Below are positions 17,757 through 26,461 of a DNA stretch of 64,000 nt, piece by piece; position 1 is the first letter of the stretch; the number at the start of each line of letters is the position of its first letter. The position numbers were made by a program, and so were the translations under genes. The stretch is taken from positions 1 through 64,000 of the forward strand of contig NZ_JAJUBC010000015.1 of the NCBI RefSeq assembly GCF_028683095.1, in the 5' to 3' direction. Below the pieces are notes generated by a model. That model searched no databases and was not told where the DNA came from. It saw only the letters and a list, made by a program, of their open reading frames with translations. Source of the DNA: Enterovibrio gelatinilyticus (GTDB lineage: Bacteria > Pseudomonadota > Gammaproteobacteria > Enterobacterales > Vibrionaceae).

Positions 17757-18386
17757 TCATGCCCCGTTTTTGGCGATTTCAAAGCTCACACCAATCACTT
17801 TTGTTGGCCTTCCAGAAACATCAAAATAGAGCTTTGCCCTTGATGTAAACCAGAATATGGATTTGTTTGTGCCTTCCACAGAGAAATCCCATGTGTGCGG
17901 CTCATCCTTACCAAATATGTTCAAGAGCTCTTCAATGGACTTTTCAGTATAGGGAAGCATGCAGTTTGGAAGATTGTTTTCGGCAACATTGAAGAGAGTC
18001 GCTGCATTCTTTGAGCATTCAACAGAGCCTGTCAGAACGTTCCACTCCCACGTCACGATGTCAGCCATGTCTAGCGCTTGGCGCATGCGATTTTCGCTGT
18101 CCATGATTTGGTTTAGGTATTCCTGACGCCGGTTTGTGGCAGCCGTGTCATTCACTTGCATTTGCTGAACGCTTTCTACCGCCTCATCACCGTATCTCAG
18201 CCATATCCAATTGACGTCTAAGTACTCTGCAAGACTTCTCAGGTTCTTGTATTCGATCTGTCCGCCCTTAGTCCATCGGTGAACGGAAGGAACAGAGGTG
18301 CCGATAGCTGATGCCACATGAGCTTGGGTTTTCTTCTTCTGTTTTAGAAGAGATGTAAGGCGTTCACTGAAGCCACTTTGATCCAT
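17757..18386 (-). CDS. XRE-family regulator with PAS-like sensor domain
   Basis: 209 residues. Residues 5-65 are a Cro/CI-type HTH (ERLTSLLKQKKKTQAHVASAIGTS...VHRW). Residues about 90-209 read as a PAS fold (MRQALDMADIVTWEWNVLTGSVECS, and a closing VIGVSFEI), without an obvious cofactor residue. It probably binds DNA as a dimer in response to a small ligand. ATG at 18386. Neighbours give no clear target. It is transcribed away from the orphan fragment at 18408. Confidence 0.8.
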   Translation of the reverse strand: MDQSGFSERLTSLLKQKKKTQAHVASAIGTSVPSVHRWTKGGQIEYKNLRSLAEYLDVNWIWLRYGDEAVESVQQMQVNDTAATNRRQEYLNQIMDSENRMRQALDMADIVTWEWNVLTGSVECSKNAATLFNVAENNLPNCMLPYTEKSIEELLNIFGKDEPHTWDFSVEGTNKSIFWFTSRAKLYFDVSGRPTKVIGVSFEIAKNGA

Positions 18387-18407
18387 TTAGGGTCCCCAAT
18401 TTGATTT

Positions 18408-18920
18408 GGCAACGAGGCAAAAGCCGTTGGTTTACCGATCTATGGTGTGCATCATCCTAACAGGGCAGTATTTGGTGGTGGCGGAGCATGCCCACTGAAA
18501 GGCGGAGATTGGGGGCGTTATCCCGATACATCTGGCGGGGCGGGTTGGCCGACACAATATGAAGAGGTAACTCCATTGTGTGATGCTGTGCTGGTGGATA
18601 TTAAATTCTTCACCAATCTTGATAACCAGTCTTGGAAAGAACCCACCAAGTACCTCGCGAATGCAGGGTTTAGAAACCAATCGGTAAGATACAAGATGCA
18701 GCCAGGTGAATATGGCGTGTTTACTGACCCATACAACACGGAAAAGGGCATTAAAAACCCAGACAGTCAGAACGTGCCTGAAGTGTTAACGTTAACCTAT
18801 CCTGCGGCATCAGAGCCGGTGAAATACGTCGAGCCCCCTGTGATTGATTCCACCCTTGGAATGGTGCCAACAACAGACAGCACTTGCCGTCCAGTACTCA
18901 TGGCAAACGTTTCGAATTGA
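18408..18920 (+). pseudogene. C-terminal remnant of an unidentified, probably secreted protein
   Basis: The frame is open from 18405 to the TGA at 18918-18920 and reads as continuous protein well before the first possible start (GTG at 18447): GNEAKAVGLPIYGVHHPNRA... The content is Pro/Gly/Tyr/Trp-rich with several Cys, like a secreted or surface protein. There is no start codon with a ribosome site and no N-terminal domain, so it is most likely the tail of a truncated gene. Family not recognised. Confidence 0.4.
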
Positions 18921-18934
18921 TGAGGTAACAATAC

Positions 18935-18976
18935 TCTCCCCTCAAAGTGCCAAGAATCGAGCGCAATGAGGGGAGA
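18935..18976. terminator. Hairpin after the orphan fragment
   Basis: Perfect 10-bp arms TCTCCCCTCA (18935-18944) and TGAGGGGAGA (18967-18976) with a 22-nt loop. No T tract. It sits 14 bp after the fragment's stop and may be its original transcript end. Confidence 0.4.
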
Positions 18977-19156
18977 AGCCAACACTAACCCCTGAGCTAC
19001 CAAGCGGTGAGTTGTGTTGATGGAGGGGGCAGTTTTCTTCAGGACATTAATCGCTTAGCGCTGTTGACCTAAACTGCTTTTCACGCCTCTCAAACCTAAA
19101 CCTAAACCAAAAAGGCCACGTTCGTAGCCCTTTAGCAAATCAATCGCCGTAAGTGT

Positions 19157-19555
19157 TTATTGGCTGGCAGGTTGATGCAGTTCGATCACGTTGTTGTCGG
19201 GATCACGAATGAAAAAGAACTTGGCGCCATTGATCTCGACGCGCTCGGTGATGGTGATTCCTAGCGCTTCAATCTTCTTGGAAACGACATCAGCATCAGT
19301 GATTTCAAGCGCGATGTGCGTGTAGCCGGGATATTTCATATCTTTTCGCATCAAGATATTGTCTTGAGGGGCATCGTCAGAGGCATTGAGAATAAAGTTA
19401 ATGTTGATTCCTGATGGGTGTTCAACAATGGCAGCGGGCTCTGGACCAACAGGGCCTGCGATAAATTCAAACCCAAGCTGTTCGTAAAATTTTCTCGCTA
19501 TTTCCAGATCTCTAACGCGAAGCCCTACGTGATTAATGCGCGTAATTTCTTTCAT
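19157..19555 (-). CDS. VOC-family (glyoxalase-like) protein
   Basis: 132 residues with two VOC modules: INHVGLRVRDLEIARKFYEQLGF at the start (metal His), YTHIALEI in the middle (His) and IRDPDNNVIELHQP at the end (Glu). The metal site is therefore probably complete. The start ATG at 19555 follows AAGGGA. Distinct from the VOC protein at 11255. Single gene; substrate unknown. Confidence 0.85.
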   Translation of the reverse strand: MKEITRINHVGLRVRDLEIARKFYEQLGFEFIAGPVGPEPAAIVEHPSGININFILNASDDAPQDNILMRKDMKYPGYTHIALEITDADVVSKKIEALGITITERVEINGAKFFFIRDPDNNVIELHQPASQ

Positions 19556-19763
19556 GGTATCCCTTATCTATGTGGTATTCCGCTTGTGTGGCTATGGCTT
19601 TTTCGGTGTGCCGAATAGGCAGCAATAACCGGCAGATAGTTGGATACATTATGAGAGAAGTTCGGCGTTCAGCGTGTAACAAGTGTTAGATGTGCGGTGG
19701 GATTCACGTGAGCTTTGATGGGAATAGAGCACGCTAAGAAACCACGTTATATCAGAGGAATAA

Positions 19764-19792
19764 AAATGGCTGTTCGGGTTGAACAGCCATTA
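19764..19792 (-). terminator. Terminator of the alcohol dehydrogenase gene
   Basis: AAATGGCTGTTC (19764-19775) pairs with GAACAGCCATT (19781-19791); on the minus strand it is followed by a T-rich tract (ATTTTTATT). It lies 30 bp after the stop at 19823. Confidence 0.75.
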
Positions 19793-19822
19793 ATGGTGTA
19801 GCGGACGAACCAGTATCTTCGC

Positions 19823-20971
19823 TTACGCGATGGCGTTTTCGAGGATCTCGCGGCTAGTTTCTAGGGTAATGGCTTGGTTCTCGCCCAGTGCTGTCATGCC
19901 ATGTTTGGTGAGCTGAGCAATGACTGCGTTAATGGCGGTTGCTTTGTCCGTGCCGTGCGCAGTGAATTGGGTTTCTAAGCCGAGTTGGTTGTAGAAGGCT
20001 TCAATGGCATCAATGGTGCGTTCTGCCAAATCATCGCTGTCTGCTAGACCAAAGACATTACGACCCATTTGTTCTAGCTTGGCGCGTTTGTATTCGATTT
20101 GGTTGCGCAGCAGTGATGGCTGAATAATGGTGAGTGAGCGGGCGTGGTCAACGTTCCACAACGCTGTGAGTTCATGGCCTATCATGTGCGTTGCCCAATC
20201 GTGCAGTACGCCACTACCAATCAGACCAAACAAGGCTTGGTTGGCACTAAACATCAGGTTTTTACGCCATGCGTCGTTGTCGCGGTCGTCAAATTGCTCA
20301 CCCAAGGTTTTCAATGTGCGTAGCAGGGTTTCTGCATAGCCGTCTTGTACCATGGTGCCTGTTGGGCGCGTGATGTACTGCTCGCAGGTGTGAACCCAAG
20401 CATCAGCTATGCCGTTCACCAGTTGGCGTTCTGGCAGGGTTTTCATCACGTCAGGGTCAAGCACTGAAAAAACAGGGCGAACGCTTGGGTGCATGAAGGG
20501 CAGTTTGTCTTGGGTTTCTGCTTTGGTGATCACCGCTGCGGAATTGGACTCAGAGCCTGTTGCTGGCAGTGTGAGAATCGCGCCAAGTGGGAGCGCACTT
20601 TTAATGGCGTATTTACCAGTGAGAATGTCCCAGCCGTCGCCATCATATTTTGCGGCGGCTGCCACGTATTTGGAGCCATCGACAACAGAGCCACCGCCCA
20701 CTGCCAAGATGAAATCAATGCCTTCTTGTTTGGCAATGGCAACCGCTTTGTCCAAGGTTTCTTTGGTTGGATTTGGCTCTACGCCTGAGAAATCGAGCCA
20801 AGTATGATCTTTCAGTGCTTCACTGACCTGATCGTAAACGCCGTTTTTCTTAATAGACCCGCCACCATAAATCACGAGCACTTTGCTTTGCGCGGGAATT
20901 TCGCTGGTAATAGCAGCGATTTGGCCTTGGCCGAAGTGAATGGTTGCTGGGTTGGAATAGGTAAATTGCAT
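19823..20971 (-). CDS. Iron-containing alcohol dehydrogenase, YqhD-like
   Basis: 382 residues, group III (iron-type) alcohol dehydrogenase. It reduces aldehydes with NAD(P)H. It has the GGGSIKKNG and GGGSVVDGSK nucleotide-binding loops (about residues 37 and 96), LPATGSESNSAAVI, and metal-ligand segments around GIADAWVHTCEQ, GVLHDWATHMIGHEL and DHARSL. The GGGSIKKNGVY pattern is that of YqhD/BDH-type NADPH-dependent butanol-dehydrogenase-like enzymes, which detoxify short aldehydes. The ATG at 20971 has a GAGG ribosome site; four codons more are possible. Single gene with its own terminator. Confidence 0.9.
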   Translation of the reverse strand: MQFTYSNPATIHFGQGQIAAITSEIPAQSKVLVIYGGGSIKKNGVYDQVSEALKDHTWLDFSGVEPNPTKETLDKAVAIAKQEGIDFILAVGGGSVVDGSKYVAAAAKYDGDGWDILTGKYAIKSALPLGAILTLPATGSESNSAAVITKAETQDKLPFMHPSVRPVFSVLDPDVMKTLPERQLVNGIADAWVHTCEQYITRPTGTMVQDGYAETLLRTLKTLGEQFDDRDNDAWRKNLMFSANQALFGLIGSGVLHDWATHMIGHELTALWNVDHARSLTIIQPSLLRNQIEYKRAKLEQMGRNVFGLADSDDLAERTIDAIEAFYNQLGLETQFTAHGTDKATAINAVIAQLTKHGMTALGENQAITLETSREILENAIA

Positions 20972-21164
20972 TGTGAGCCTCATGCTTTTCTTGGCAAGTG
21001 CCAGAACGATATCCTGCGCTTATCATAGTCTCTACTGCTAACGCAGTAATAGAAGATTCCTCCCTATTGTTTGCCTATTTATCGGTAAGTAGTTTGTATT
21101 GTTTAATAAATACGCAGGCGGAGAGTCGCGCTTGGGTACGGTGAAAAGCCTAGAGATACGGCGT

Positions 21165-22370
21165 TCAAAAGTAATAGGTGAGTGTGATTTCCCCAAAGCT
21201 ATCCGGTTCTAAGCCAAAGAAAAAGTCACGAGAAGCCATTGATGATAACTCGTAGAGTGACGCTTCGAGCTCGATGTTGTCGTTGAGACGATGAGTGAGC
21301 GATATGTCGATGAGGTTTGAATAACTGTCGAGATCATGAAGCCACGACACGCTTAGGCTGGTGGAGTCGACGTCATTGAAAGAGGTGTGAATCGCCATTA
21401 ACACGTCGTGTTGATAGAGTGAAAGTAGCCTGTCGCCAAGGCTATTGTCACTGTATTCGGCGATCATTCGAATATCAGCAATTGTGTCAAACACGCTGTA
21501 GAAGCTGTATTCCGCTGAGATCACCCACTGCGTTGCGGTGTCAAAACGGCCATAAATTGTGGGTGCATCCGAAACGTTCAGCACTTCCAGTTTTGTAAGT
21601 AAATCCTCGCTCACCCATTGCACGTCAACGCCCACTTGGGTAGCAACGCTATAAACCGGTGAAAACTGCCCTGCCTGTGGAATAAATGCGGGGGAGCGGT
21701 TCACACCATGAAAGCCAATGAGTGCAATGTCCATGCTGCTTGCTGTGAGGGCATAGCGCCCTGCAAAGCCGGGGTAATACGCGTCTTGATGATCAAGCCA
21801 TTGCGCACTGTTTTCATTGATGTCGAAGCCAGCAGTTAGGCGTTCGCTATTATCGCGAAACCGTCTTTTTGGGGTGTAGGGGAGGTAGTAAAAGGTGGCT
21901 AACCCGTCGCCAAGGCTGCTGGTTAAACTTAACAGTGGCTGGCCCAGTTTGACGTCGCCATCGAAGTCCGCGCCTAAGTCGCGCTGGTTGAGAATATCAA
22001 GAATTTGCGCCCCTTCAGTTGCTCCCCAAAACACCACGTCATACCCCGCGGTGATATCAAAATTATCCGTGTAGGTGCGTAGTTGGGTTTTGTAGGGGTC
22101 AAACTCAATAGTGTCTGCGGCATCGCTTCGCGCTCTGAGCGCAGGTTCGATGATCCAGGTTGTCTCGTAAGGCCCATCGATAACAAAGCGTGGAATCACC
22201 GCCATGTCTGTTTGGTTGCTCGGTAAGTTAGGGAGTGATTCCCAGTGATGGCGATAGCTAAAAGAGATCTCTCCGGTTGGCGCTGTTGCCCCCGCGTGAG
22301 TGGTGAGTAGCATGGCGCTGATCAACAGGAAAACCTTCCTTGTATTTGGCATCTGGCGTTCCACATCCAT
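21165..22370 (-). CDS. Outer-membrane beta-barrel protein (DUF1302-like)
   Basis: 401 residues from the ATG at 22370, 7 bp after AAGGGA. Signal peptide (KVFLLISAMLLTTHAGA). The mature part alternates polar and aromatic residues through many predicted beta strands and ends ITLTYYF, the aromatic C-terminus typical of BAM-inserted barrels. The sequence style (FDPYKTQLRTYTD..., WGATEGAQILDILNQRD) is like the DUF1302 / alginate-export-like barrels that accompany RND and LolA-like proteins in hydrophobe transport. It diverges from the ArsR-controlled permease unit across the operator at 22437, so it is probably part of that regulon. Confidence 0.65.
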   Translation of the reverse strand: MDVERQMPNTRKVFLLISAMLLTTHAGATAPTGEISFSYRHHWESLPNLPSNQTDMAVIPRFVIDGPYETTWIIEPALRARSDAADTIEFDPYKTQLRTYTDNFDITAGYDVVFWGATEGAQILDILNQRDLGADFDGDVKLGQPLLSLTSSLGDGLATFYYLPYTPKRRFRDNSERLTAGFDINENSAQWLDHQDAYYPGFAGRYALTASSMDIALIGFHGVNRSPAFIPQAGQFSPVYSVATQVGVDVQWVSEDLLTKLEVLNVSDAPTIYGRFDTATQWVISAEYSFYSVFDTIADIRMIAEYSDNSLGDRLLSLYQHDVLMAIHTSFNDVDSTSLSVSWLHDLDSYSNLIDISLTHRLNDNIELEASLYELSSMASRDFFFGLEPDSFGEITLTYYF

Positions 22371-22436
22371 GCTCATTCCCTTCTCATTATTGAGCGTTGC
22401 CATCATTTTCATCGCGTTCGATTACTTAATATCAAC

Positions 22437-22457
22437 TATTCTTGATATATTGAATAC
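22437..22457. promoter_or_regulatory. Putative ArsR operator 1 over the permease promoter
   Basis: TCTTGATATATTGAATA (22440-22456) matches 16 of 17 bases of the element at 24805-24821 beside arsR. Arms TATTC (22437-22441) and GAATA (22452-22456) are inverted. TATATT at 22446 would be the -10 hexamer, so binding should block rightward transcription. Confidence 0.55.
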
Positions 22458-22499
22458 TAAGTGCTTCGCGCTGAAAAGGGAAATCGAGAGGGATTACAT

Positions 22500-23525
22500 A
22501 TGTCGAGTATCGTGTCGGGGCTCATTAACTTTGGTTACAACCGAACATTTCTAGAACCCGTATGGACAGCGTTTCTCCTGTCCTTGCTTGCCATTGCGGT
22601 GTTTGATCCGCAGCAGCTTGCTGTTTCCATCGTGTTTATGGGTAACACCTTCGTTCTTATCATCCCGTTTATTTTGGCATCTTCACTCATCTATGCGTAC
22701 GTTTCTGCCACGCAGGCTGATAGCTTGATTGCGGGGGCGCTTCAGGGGCGTCAAAGTGTCGTTATTCTTACGGCTGCCATGTTTGGTGCGTTATCACCGT
22801 TCTGTTCGTGTGGCGTGATTCCTTTGATTGCCGCCATGTTGGCGATGGGCGTGCCACTTGCGCCTGTGATGGCATTTTGGATTGCTAGCCCAGTGATCGA
22901 CCCCATGATGTACCTGCTCACAGCAGGTATTGTGAGCTGGGAGTTTGCGACCATGAAAGCACTCGGTGCGATTGTGCTCGGGTTAGCTGCGGGCTGGGCG
23001 GTTTACTTTGCGCAGGCGGCGGGGTATTTGCTTAACCCGTTGAAACCTTCGGTGACTGGAGATGCCACAAAGCTTGTCGCGCAAGAGAAACCAGTTTGGC
23101 GTTTTTGGCATGAGAAGGCGCGACAAGAGGTGTTTATAGAAAAAACCACCCACATCATGATGCTGTTGATGAAATGGCTGGCGTTGGCTTTCTTGTTAGA
23201 GAGCTTGTTGGTTGCTTATGTGCCAACAGAGTGGGTTGCAGGGTCGTTTGGTGGTGATACTCAAGCCCCTATTTTGTGGGCCACTGTGATTGGTGTGCCT
23301 GCTTATGTAAATGGCTATGTGGCAGTGCCTTTGGTGGCGGAATTGATTAACAAAGGCATGCAACCCGGCGCGGGCATGGCCTTTTTGATCGCTGGGGGGA
23401 TTACTTCCATTCCCGCGATGATTGCGGTGGTAGCGGTAGCGCGTATTCAGATCGTGATGTTCTACGTGGGTGTCGCGTTGGTTGGTTCGTTTGCTTGGGG
23501 CGTGATTTATCAACTTTGGTCATAA
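22500..23525 (+). CDS. YraQ/ArsP-like permease (DUF318)
   Basis: 341 residues with about eight membrane helices in two halves. The signature GALSPFCSCGVIPL near residue 97, with its Cys-Ser-Cys, and the following GVPLAPVMAFWIASP are those of the COG0701/DUF318 permeases; ArsP, which exports trivalent organoarsenicals, belongs to this group. The second half repeats the layout (GVPAYVNGYVAVPL). ATG at 22500 after GAGAGGG. First gene of a unit with an ABC permease gene 20 bp downstream. The substrate is not determined by sequence; the neighbouring ArsR supports a thiol-reactive metalloid or organic compound. Confidence 0.85.
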   Translation: MSSIVSGLINFGYNRTFLEPVWTAFLLSLLAIAVFDPQQLAVSIVFMGNTFVLIIPFILASSLIYAYVSATQADSLIAGALQGRQSVVILTAAMFGALSPFCSCGVIPLIAAMLAMGVPLAPVMAFWIASPVIDPMMYLLTAGIVSWEFATMKALGAIVLGLAAGWAVYFAQAAGYLLNPLKPSVTGDATKLVAQEKPVWRFWHEKARQEVFIEKTTHIMMLLMKWLALAFLLESLLVAYVPTEWVAGSFGGDTQAPILWATVIGVPAYVNGYVAVPLVAELINKGMQPGAGMAFLIAGGITSIPAMIAVVAVARIQIVMFYVGVALVGSFAWGVIYQLWS

Positions 23526-23545
23526 GTAGATAAGTAGATAACGAG

Positions 23546-24232
23546 ATGACAGAAGATTGGATGGCATTCTTGGCCTCGTTTGTGAGCCCTGTCGCCACGA
23601 CGGTATTCTTTTTCACGACCTCAGCCGTGTTGAGTCTGCTATTTGCCATTGTGTATGTGCTGTTCAGCCGAAGTGGCTATCCGCTGCTTTCGGCCATTTC
23701 TGAGTTTCTTATCGAAGTCTCTCGCGGTGTGCCAACAGTCTTGTTTGTGCTTTTGATGGGCAACCTTGGCCTAGCTCCCTATTTTTCAGGGATTGATGTA
23801 GAAGGCTTTATTCCTGGCGTGGCTTATGGATTTGGCTTGGCAGCGAGTTTTATTATCGTGGGTTTGGCGTTTTCCAGTTCAGGCCATTTGGCGAGGATCA
23901 TCGAAGCGGCCATTTCTACGATCAAACAAGATACTATTGATTACATGGAAACTCTGCACCTTGGTGCGTTTGCGAAAGTCAGGCTGATTTTCTTTGAGTG
24001 TGCACCAGCACTGATCCCTACGGTGTCTGCGAGGCTGGTTCACCACTTACATAACACGGCATTTATTTCGATGTTTCCGATTGCGGGTATTTTTGCCGCA
24101 ATGCGAACTGGCGTGATCGAAACAGCCAAGGTGATCCCTTACCTGACGTTTGCGACGTTGCTTTTTGTGCTGTTGGGGACGGCGATACACGTTGCGGGTA
24201 ATGTGCTCGCCAAGCGATTGTTGACGAGGTGA
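23546..24232 (+). CDS. ABC transporter permease, polar amino acid type (first half)
   Basis: 228 residues, about five to six membrane helices, HisM/GlnP type. The N-terminal region SVLSLLFAI..., the SRGVPTVLFVLL segment (family RGTPLLVQL-like) and the EAA loop (MEAALHLGAFAKVRL-like, around residues 132-150) are visible. It needs an ATPase and a second permease; both are encoded beyond arsR (24894 and 26462), so the transporter is split over two transcription units. Its stop is 15 bp from the convergent arsR stop. Confidence 0.82.
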   Translation: MTEDWMAFLASFVSPVATTVFFFTTSAVLSLLFAIVYVLFSRSGYPLLSAISEFLIEVSRGVPTVLFVLLMGNLGLAPYFSGIDVEGFIPGVAYGFGLAASFIIVGLAFSSSGHLARIIEAAISTIKQDTIDYMETLHLGAFAKVRLIFFECAPALIPTVSARLVHHLHNTAFISMFPIAGIFAAMRTGVIETAKVIPYLTFATLLFVLLGTAIHVAGNVLAKRLLTR

Positions 24233-24247
24233 CGCTACAACAGAATG

Positions 24248-24592
24248 TCAAGATGACTGGACGAAGCCTTCTTGGAGTTTGCCAACGAGATCCGTCACCA
24301 TGTCTTGTTCTTGACCGCAGCAGTGTTCTAGCAAAAAGGTAAGAAGTAACCCAATGGTATCCATGTTCACAAAGTAACGAATGGTTCTTCCTTCGCGCTT
24401 CCTGCGCACCAGTTTCGCATTGTACAAAATGGACAGGTTAGTCGACATCGTGTTCTGTCGAATACCGAGTTTGTCTGCAATTTCCCCTGATGACAATCCC
24501 TTCTCTCCGGCTTTAATTAAAAGCCTGAATACATCCAGTCTTGTCTCTTGCGCTAACGCGGCGAATGTTTTTGCTGATTCTTCTGAATTCAT
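24248..24592 (-). CDS. ArsR-family thiol-sensing repressor
   Basis: 114 residues. Winged HTH with AALAQETRLDVFRLLIKAG at the start and SSGEIADKLGIRQNTMSTNLSIL as recognition region, typical of the Acidithiobacillus-type ArsR subgroup. The C-terminus has a vicinal Cys pair (LLEHCCGQE), the likely As(III)/Sb(III) or electrophile sensor; the third Cys found in some relatives is absent. The ATG at 24592 is chosen because the longer frame starts with a TTG at 24631. It diverges from the ABC operon and converges with the first permease unit; matching operators lie in both promoter regions. Confidence 0.88.
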   Translation of the reverse strand: MNSEESAKTFAALAQETRLDVFRLLIKAGEKGLSSGEIADKLGIRQNTMSTNLSILYNAKLVRRKREGRTIRYFVNMDTIGLLLTFLLEHCCGQEQDMVTDLVGKLQEGFVQSS

Positions 24593-24801
24593 AGTTTTTA
24601 TAGATTGTGTCGTTTTATAGGGTTCATTCAAGCATCTGTTTTTACGCTCTATTTTGATGCCGCGTAGGTCAGTTTTCTAAACACATCGGAGGTGTAGATA
24701 ACTGAATATTAACACGCCACCAAAGAAAACACACAGTTTCATAACCCATTGATGCCAGTAACCATTCTTAACGTTCTCATAAATGAAATCAAAATATCTG
24801 T

Positions 24802-24822
24802 ATATCTTGATATAATGAATAT
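24802..24822. promoter_or_regulatory. Putative ArsR operator 2 over the ABC operon promoter
   Basis: TCTTGATATAATGAATA (24805-24821), nearly identical to the element at 22440. It contains a perfect TATAAT (24811-24816) as -10 for the gene at 24894, 83 bp away. The intergenic region 24593-24893 also carries the arsR promoter; nothing else was seen in it. Confidence 0.6.
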
Positions 24823-24893
24823 ATGAAAATATGGACGTGTGACTCAGTGCTAATTTGATTACGGATTCAGTAGTCGGCAGGAGGTTTAGCTAG

Positions 24894-25589
24894 ATGGAAG
24901 GCAGCTTTGATATTGCTCAAAAGATGTTATTTGGTCTTCCGCACGCTCAACCAGGCGGGCTGGTTCTGACGTGGTGTTTGTTTCTTGTCACCCTCTGTTT
25001 TTCTGTTCCTTTGTCTTATTTGCTGGTGTGCCTTTGCAGTAAAAAATTGGTGCTGCACTCCACGTCAGGTGCATGTTTTGCACTGGTGAGAGGTATCCCT
25101 CCCTTAGTGATCATTTTTACCATTGATTATTTTTTGCCTCTCGACGCGTCGGCGAAAGGGATCATGGCGCTCACCCTCTATTCCATGTCTCATCTTGTTC
25201 CGATATTCGCCAAATACATTCACCTCTATCCCGAGAGTTTAGAGCGTGTCGAAAGCGTGCTGAAGATTGGGATCATCGCAAGATATGCGCGATTACGAGC
25301 GCATTGGGTGTTCAAAAAGAGTTTTCTGGCGATGCACACCCACTTTGTCTCGCTGTTTAAGGACACCAGCATCGTCATTCTTATTGGGTTACTCGAACTC
25401 AGTGCGCTCACCAATCTGTTGGCAAGCCGCGCATACCAACTATCCGATTGGCTGACGATCTTCGCGATTTGCTCCGCGCTCTATTTTTTCAATGTGCAGC
25501 TCCTGAATTTTGTTGGAGATAGGCTGCGCCACTCCGTTTTTCGGTCTCACGACCGAGCAACGTCACGCATCAACAACGTAACGCATTAA
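24894..25589 (+). CDS. ABC transporter permease, polar amino acid type (second half)
   Basis: 231 residues with about five membrane helices. LVRGIPPLVIIFTIDYF corresponds to the family RGTPLLVQ segment, and an EAA-like loop follows. Strong AGGAGG site 9 bp before the ATG. It opens the operon permease - binding protein - ATPase - OsmC - diiron protein - SDR - RND - carrier. It pairs with the permease at 23546 and the ATPase at 26462. Import of an amino-acid-like compound is the default for the family. Confidence 0.82.
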   Translation: MEGSFDIAQKMLFGLPHAQPGGLVLTWCLFLVTLCFSVPLSYLLVCLCSKKLVLHSTSGACFALVRGIPPLVIIFTIDYFLPLDASAKGIMALTLYSMSHLVPIFAKYIHLYPESLERVESVLKIGIIARYARLRAHWVFKKSFLAMHTHFVSLFKDTSIVILIGLLELSALTNLLASRAYQLSDWLTIFAICSALYFFNVQLLNFVGDRLRHSVFRSHDRATSRINNVTH

Positions 25590-25602
25590 CGAAGGAGAGT
25601 TT

Positions 25603-26442
25603 ATGTTCCGTATGGCTTTGGGATTCATCTTTGCAGTGTTAATAGGTGCCTTTACCTCTGCTCAGGCACAAGAAAATACCTCTGTTATCGATCGTGTTAA
25701 GGATCGTGGAGAGCTCGTCGTGGGTATCCGTCAGGACAACCCACCGCATTCGTTTATCAATGAACAAGGTGATTGGGTTGGCTTCGATGTGGATATAGCC
25801 AACGCTGTTGCTGAGAAACTGGGCGTGAAAATGAAGCGCGTCCCTGTTGATGAAATTACCCGAATTACCTATTTGCAAAACGGCAAGATTGATATGGCTG
25901 CTGCGTCCATGAGTCACACGTGGAAGCGTGATGATGCGGTGGATTTTTCGCAAACCTACTTTTGGTCAGCCCAGACATTTCTGGTGCGAAAAGACGGTGC
26001 GAAAAACCTAAAAGATCTCGTGGGGAAAAAAGTCGGTATGAACCGAGGCAGTCACTCCATTGGCAATTGGAAAAAGTGGCTTGAGAAGAACGGCTATGAA
26101 GTCAATGAAGAGGACATCATTGAGTTTGGTAACAAACAGATTGCCATGAATGCTGTGCTTTCCGGGAAGATCGCAGGTTGGGCGGAAGATGCCGAAGTGC
26201 TGGCGAATTATGCGAAACCAAACCCTGAGCTTATCGTTTTAAGTGGGGAAGCCATTGGCATGAAACAAGATGGTCTCGGTGTTATTGAGAACGACAGCAA
26301 AATGCGTGATGCCATCAACCATGCTCTTCAGCAGATCGAATCCAGTGGTGAATATCTCCCTATTTATAACCGCTGGTTCGGACCAGATAGTGACACCCCT
26401 GTGCCCCTCGATAACCGCATCGAAGTATGGCCGGGCGGCTAA
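25603..26442 (+). CDS. Periplasmic amino-acid-type binding protein
   Basis: 279 residues, class of HisJ/GlnH. Signal peptide (MALGFIFAVLIGAFTSAQA, cut before QEN). The domain order is normal: VIDRVKDRGELVVGIRQDNPP, GFDVDIANAVAEKLGV, NGKIDMAAASMSHT, then LVGKKVGMNRGSHS and a final NRWFGPDSDT. The ligand-binding Asp of the family (FDVDIA) and the Arg-like position are retained, which suggests an alpha-amino acid or a mimic as ligand. It delivers substrate to the ABC permeases at 23546 and 24894. Confidence 0.88.
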   Translation: MFRMALGFIFAVLIGAFTSAQAQENTSVIDRVKDRGELVVGIRQDNPPHSFINEQGDWVGFDVDIANAVAEKLGVKMKRVPVDEITRITYLQNGKIDMAAASMSHTWKRDDAVDFSQTYFWSAQTFLVRKDGAKNLKDLVGKKVGMNRGSHSIGNWKKWLEKNGYEVNEEDIIEFGNKQIAMNAVLSGKIAGWAEDAEVLANYAKPNPELIVLSGEAIGMKQDGLGVIENDSKMRDAINHALQQIESSGEYLPIYNRWFGPDSDTPVPLDNRIEVWPGG

Positions 26443-26461
26443 GGCGAAAGGAGGAGTAAGT

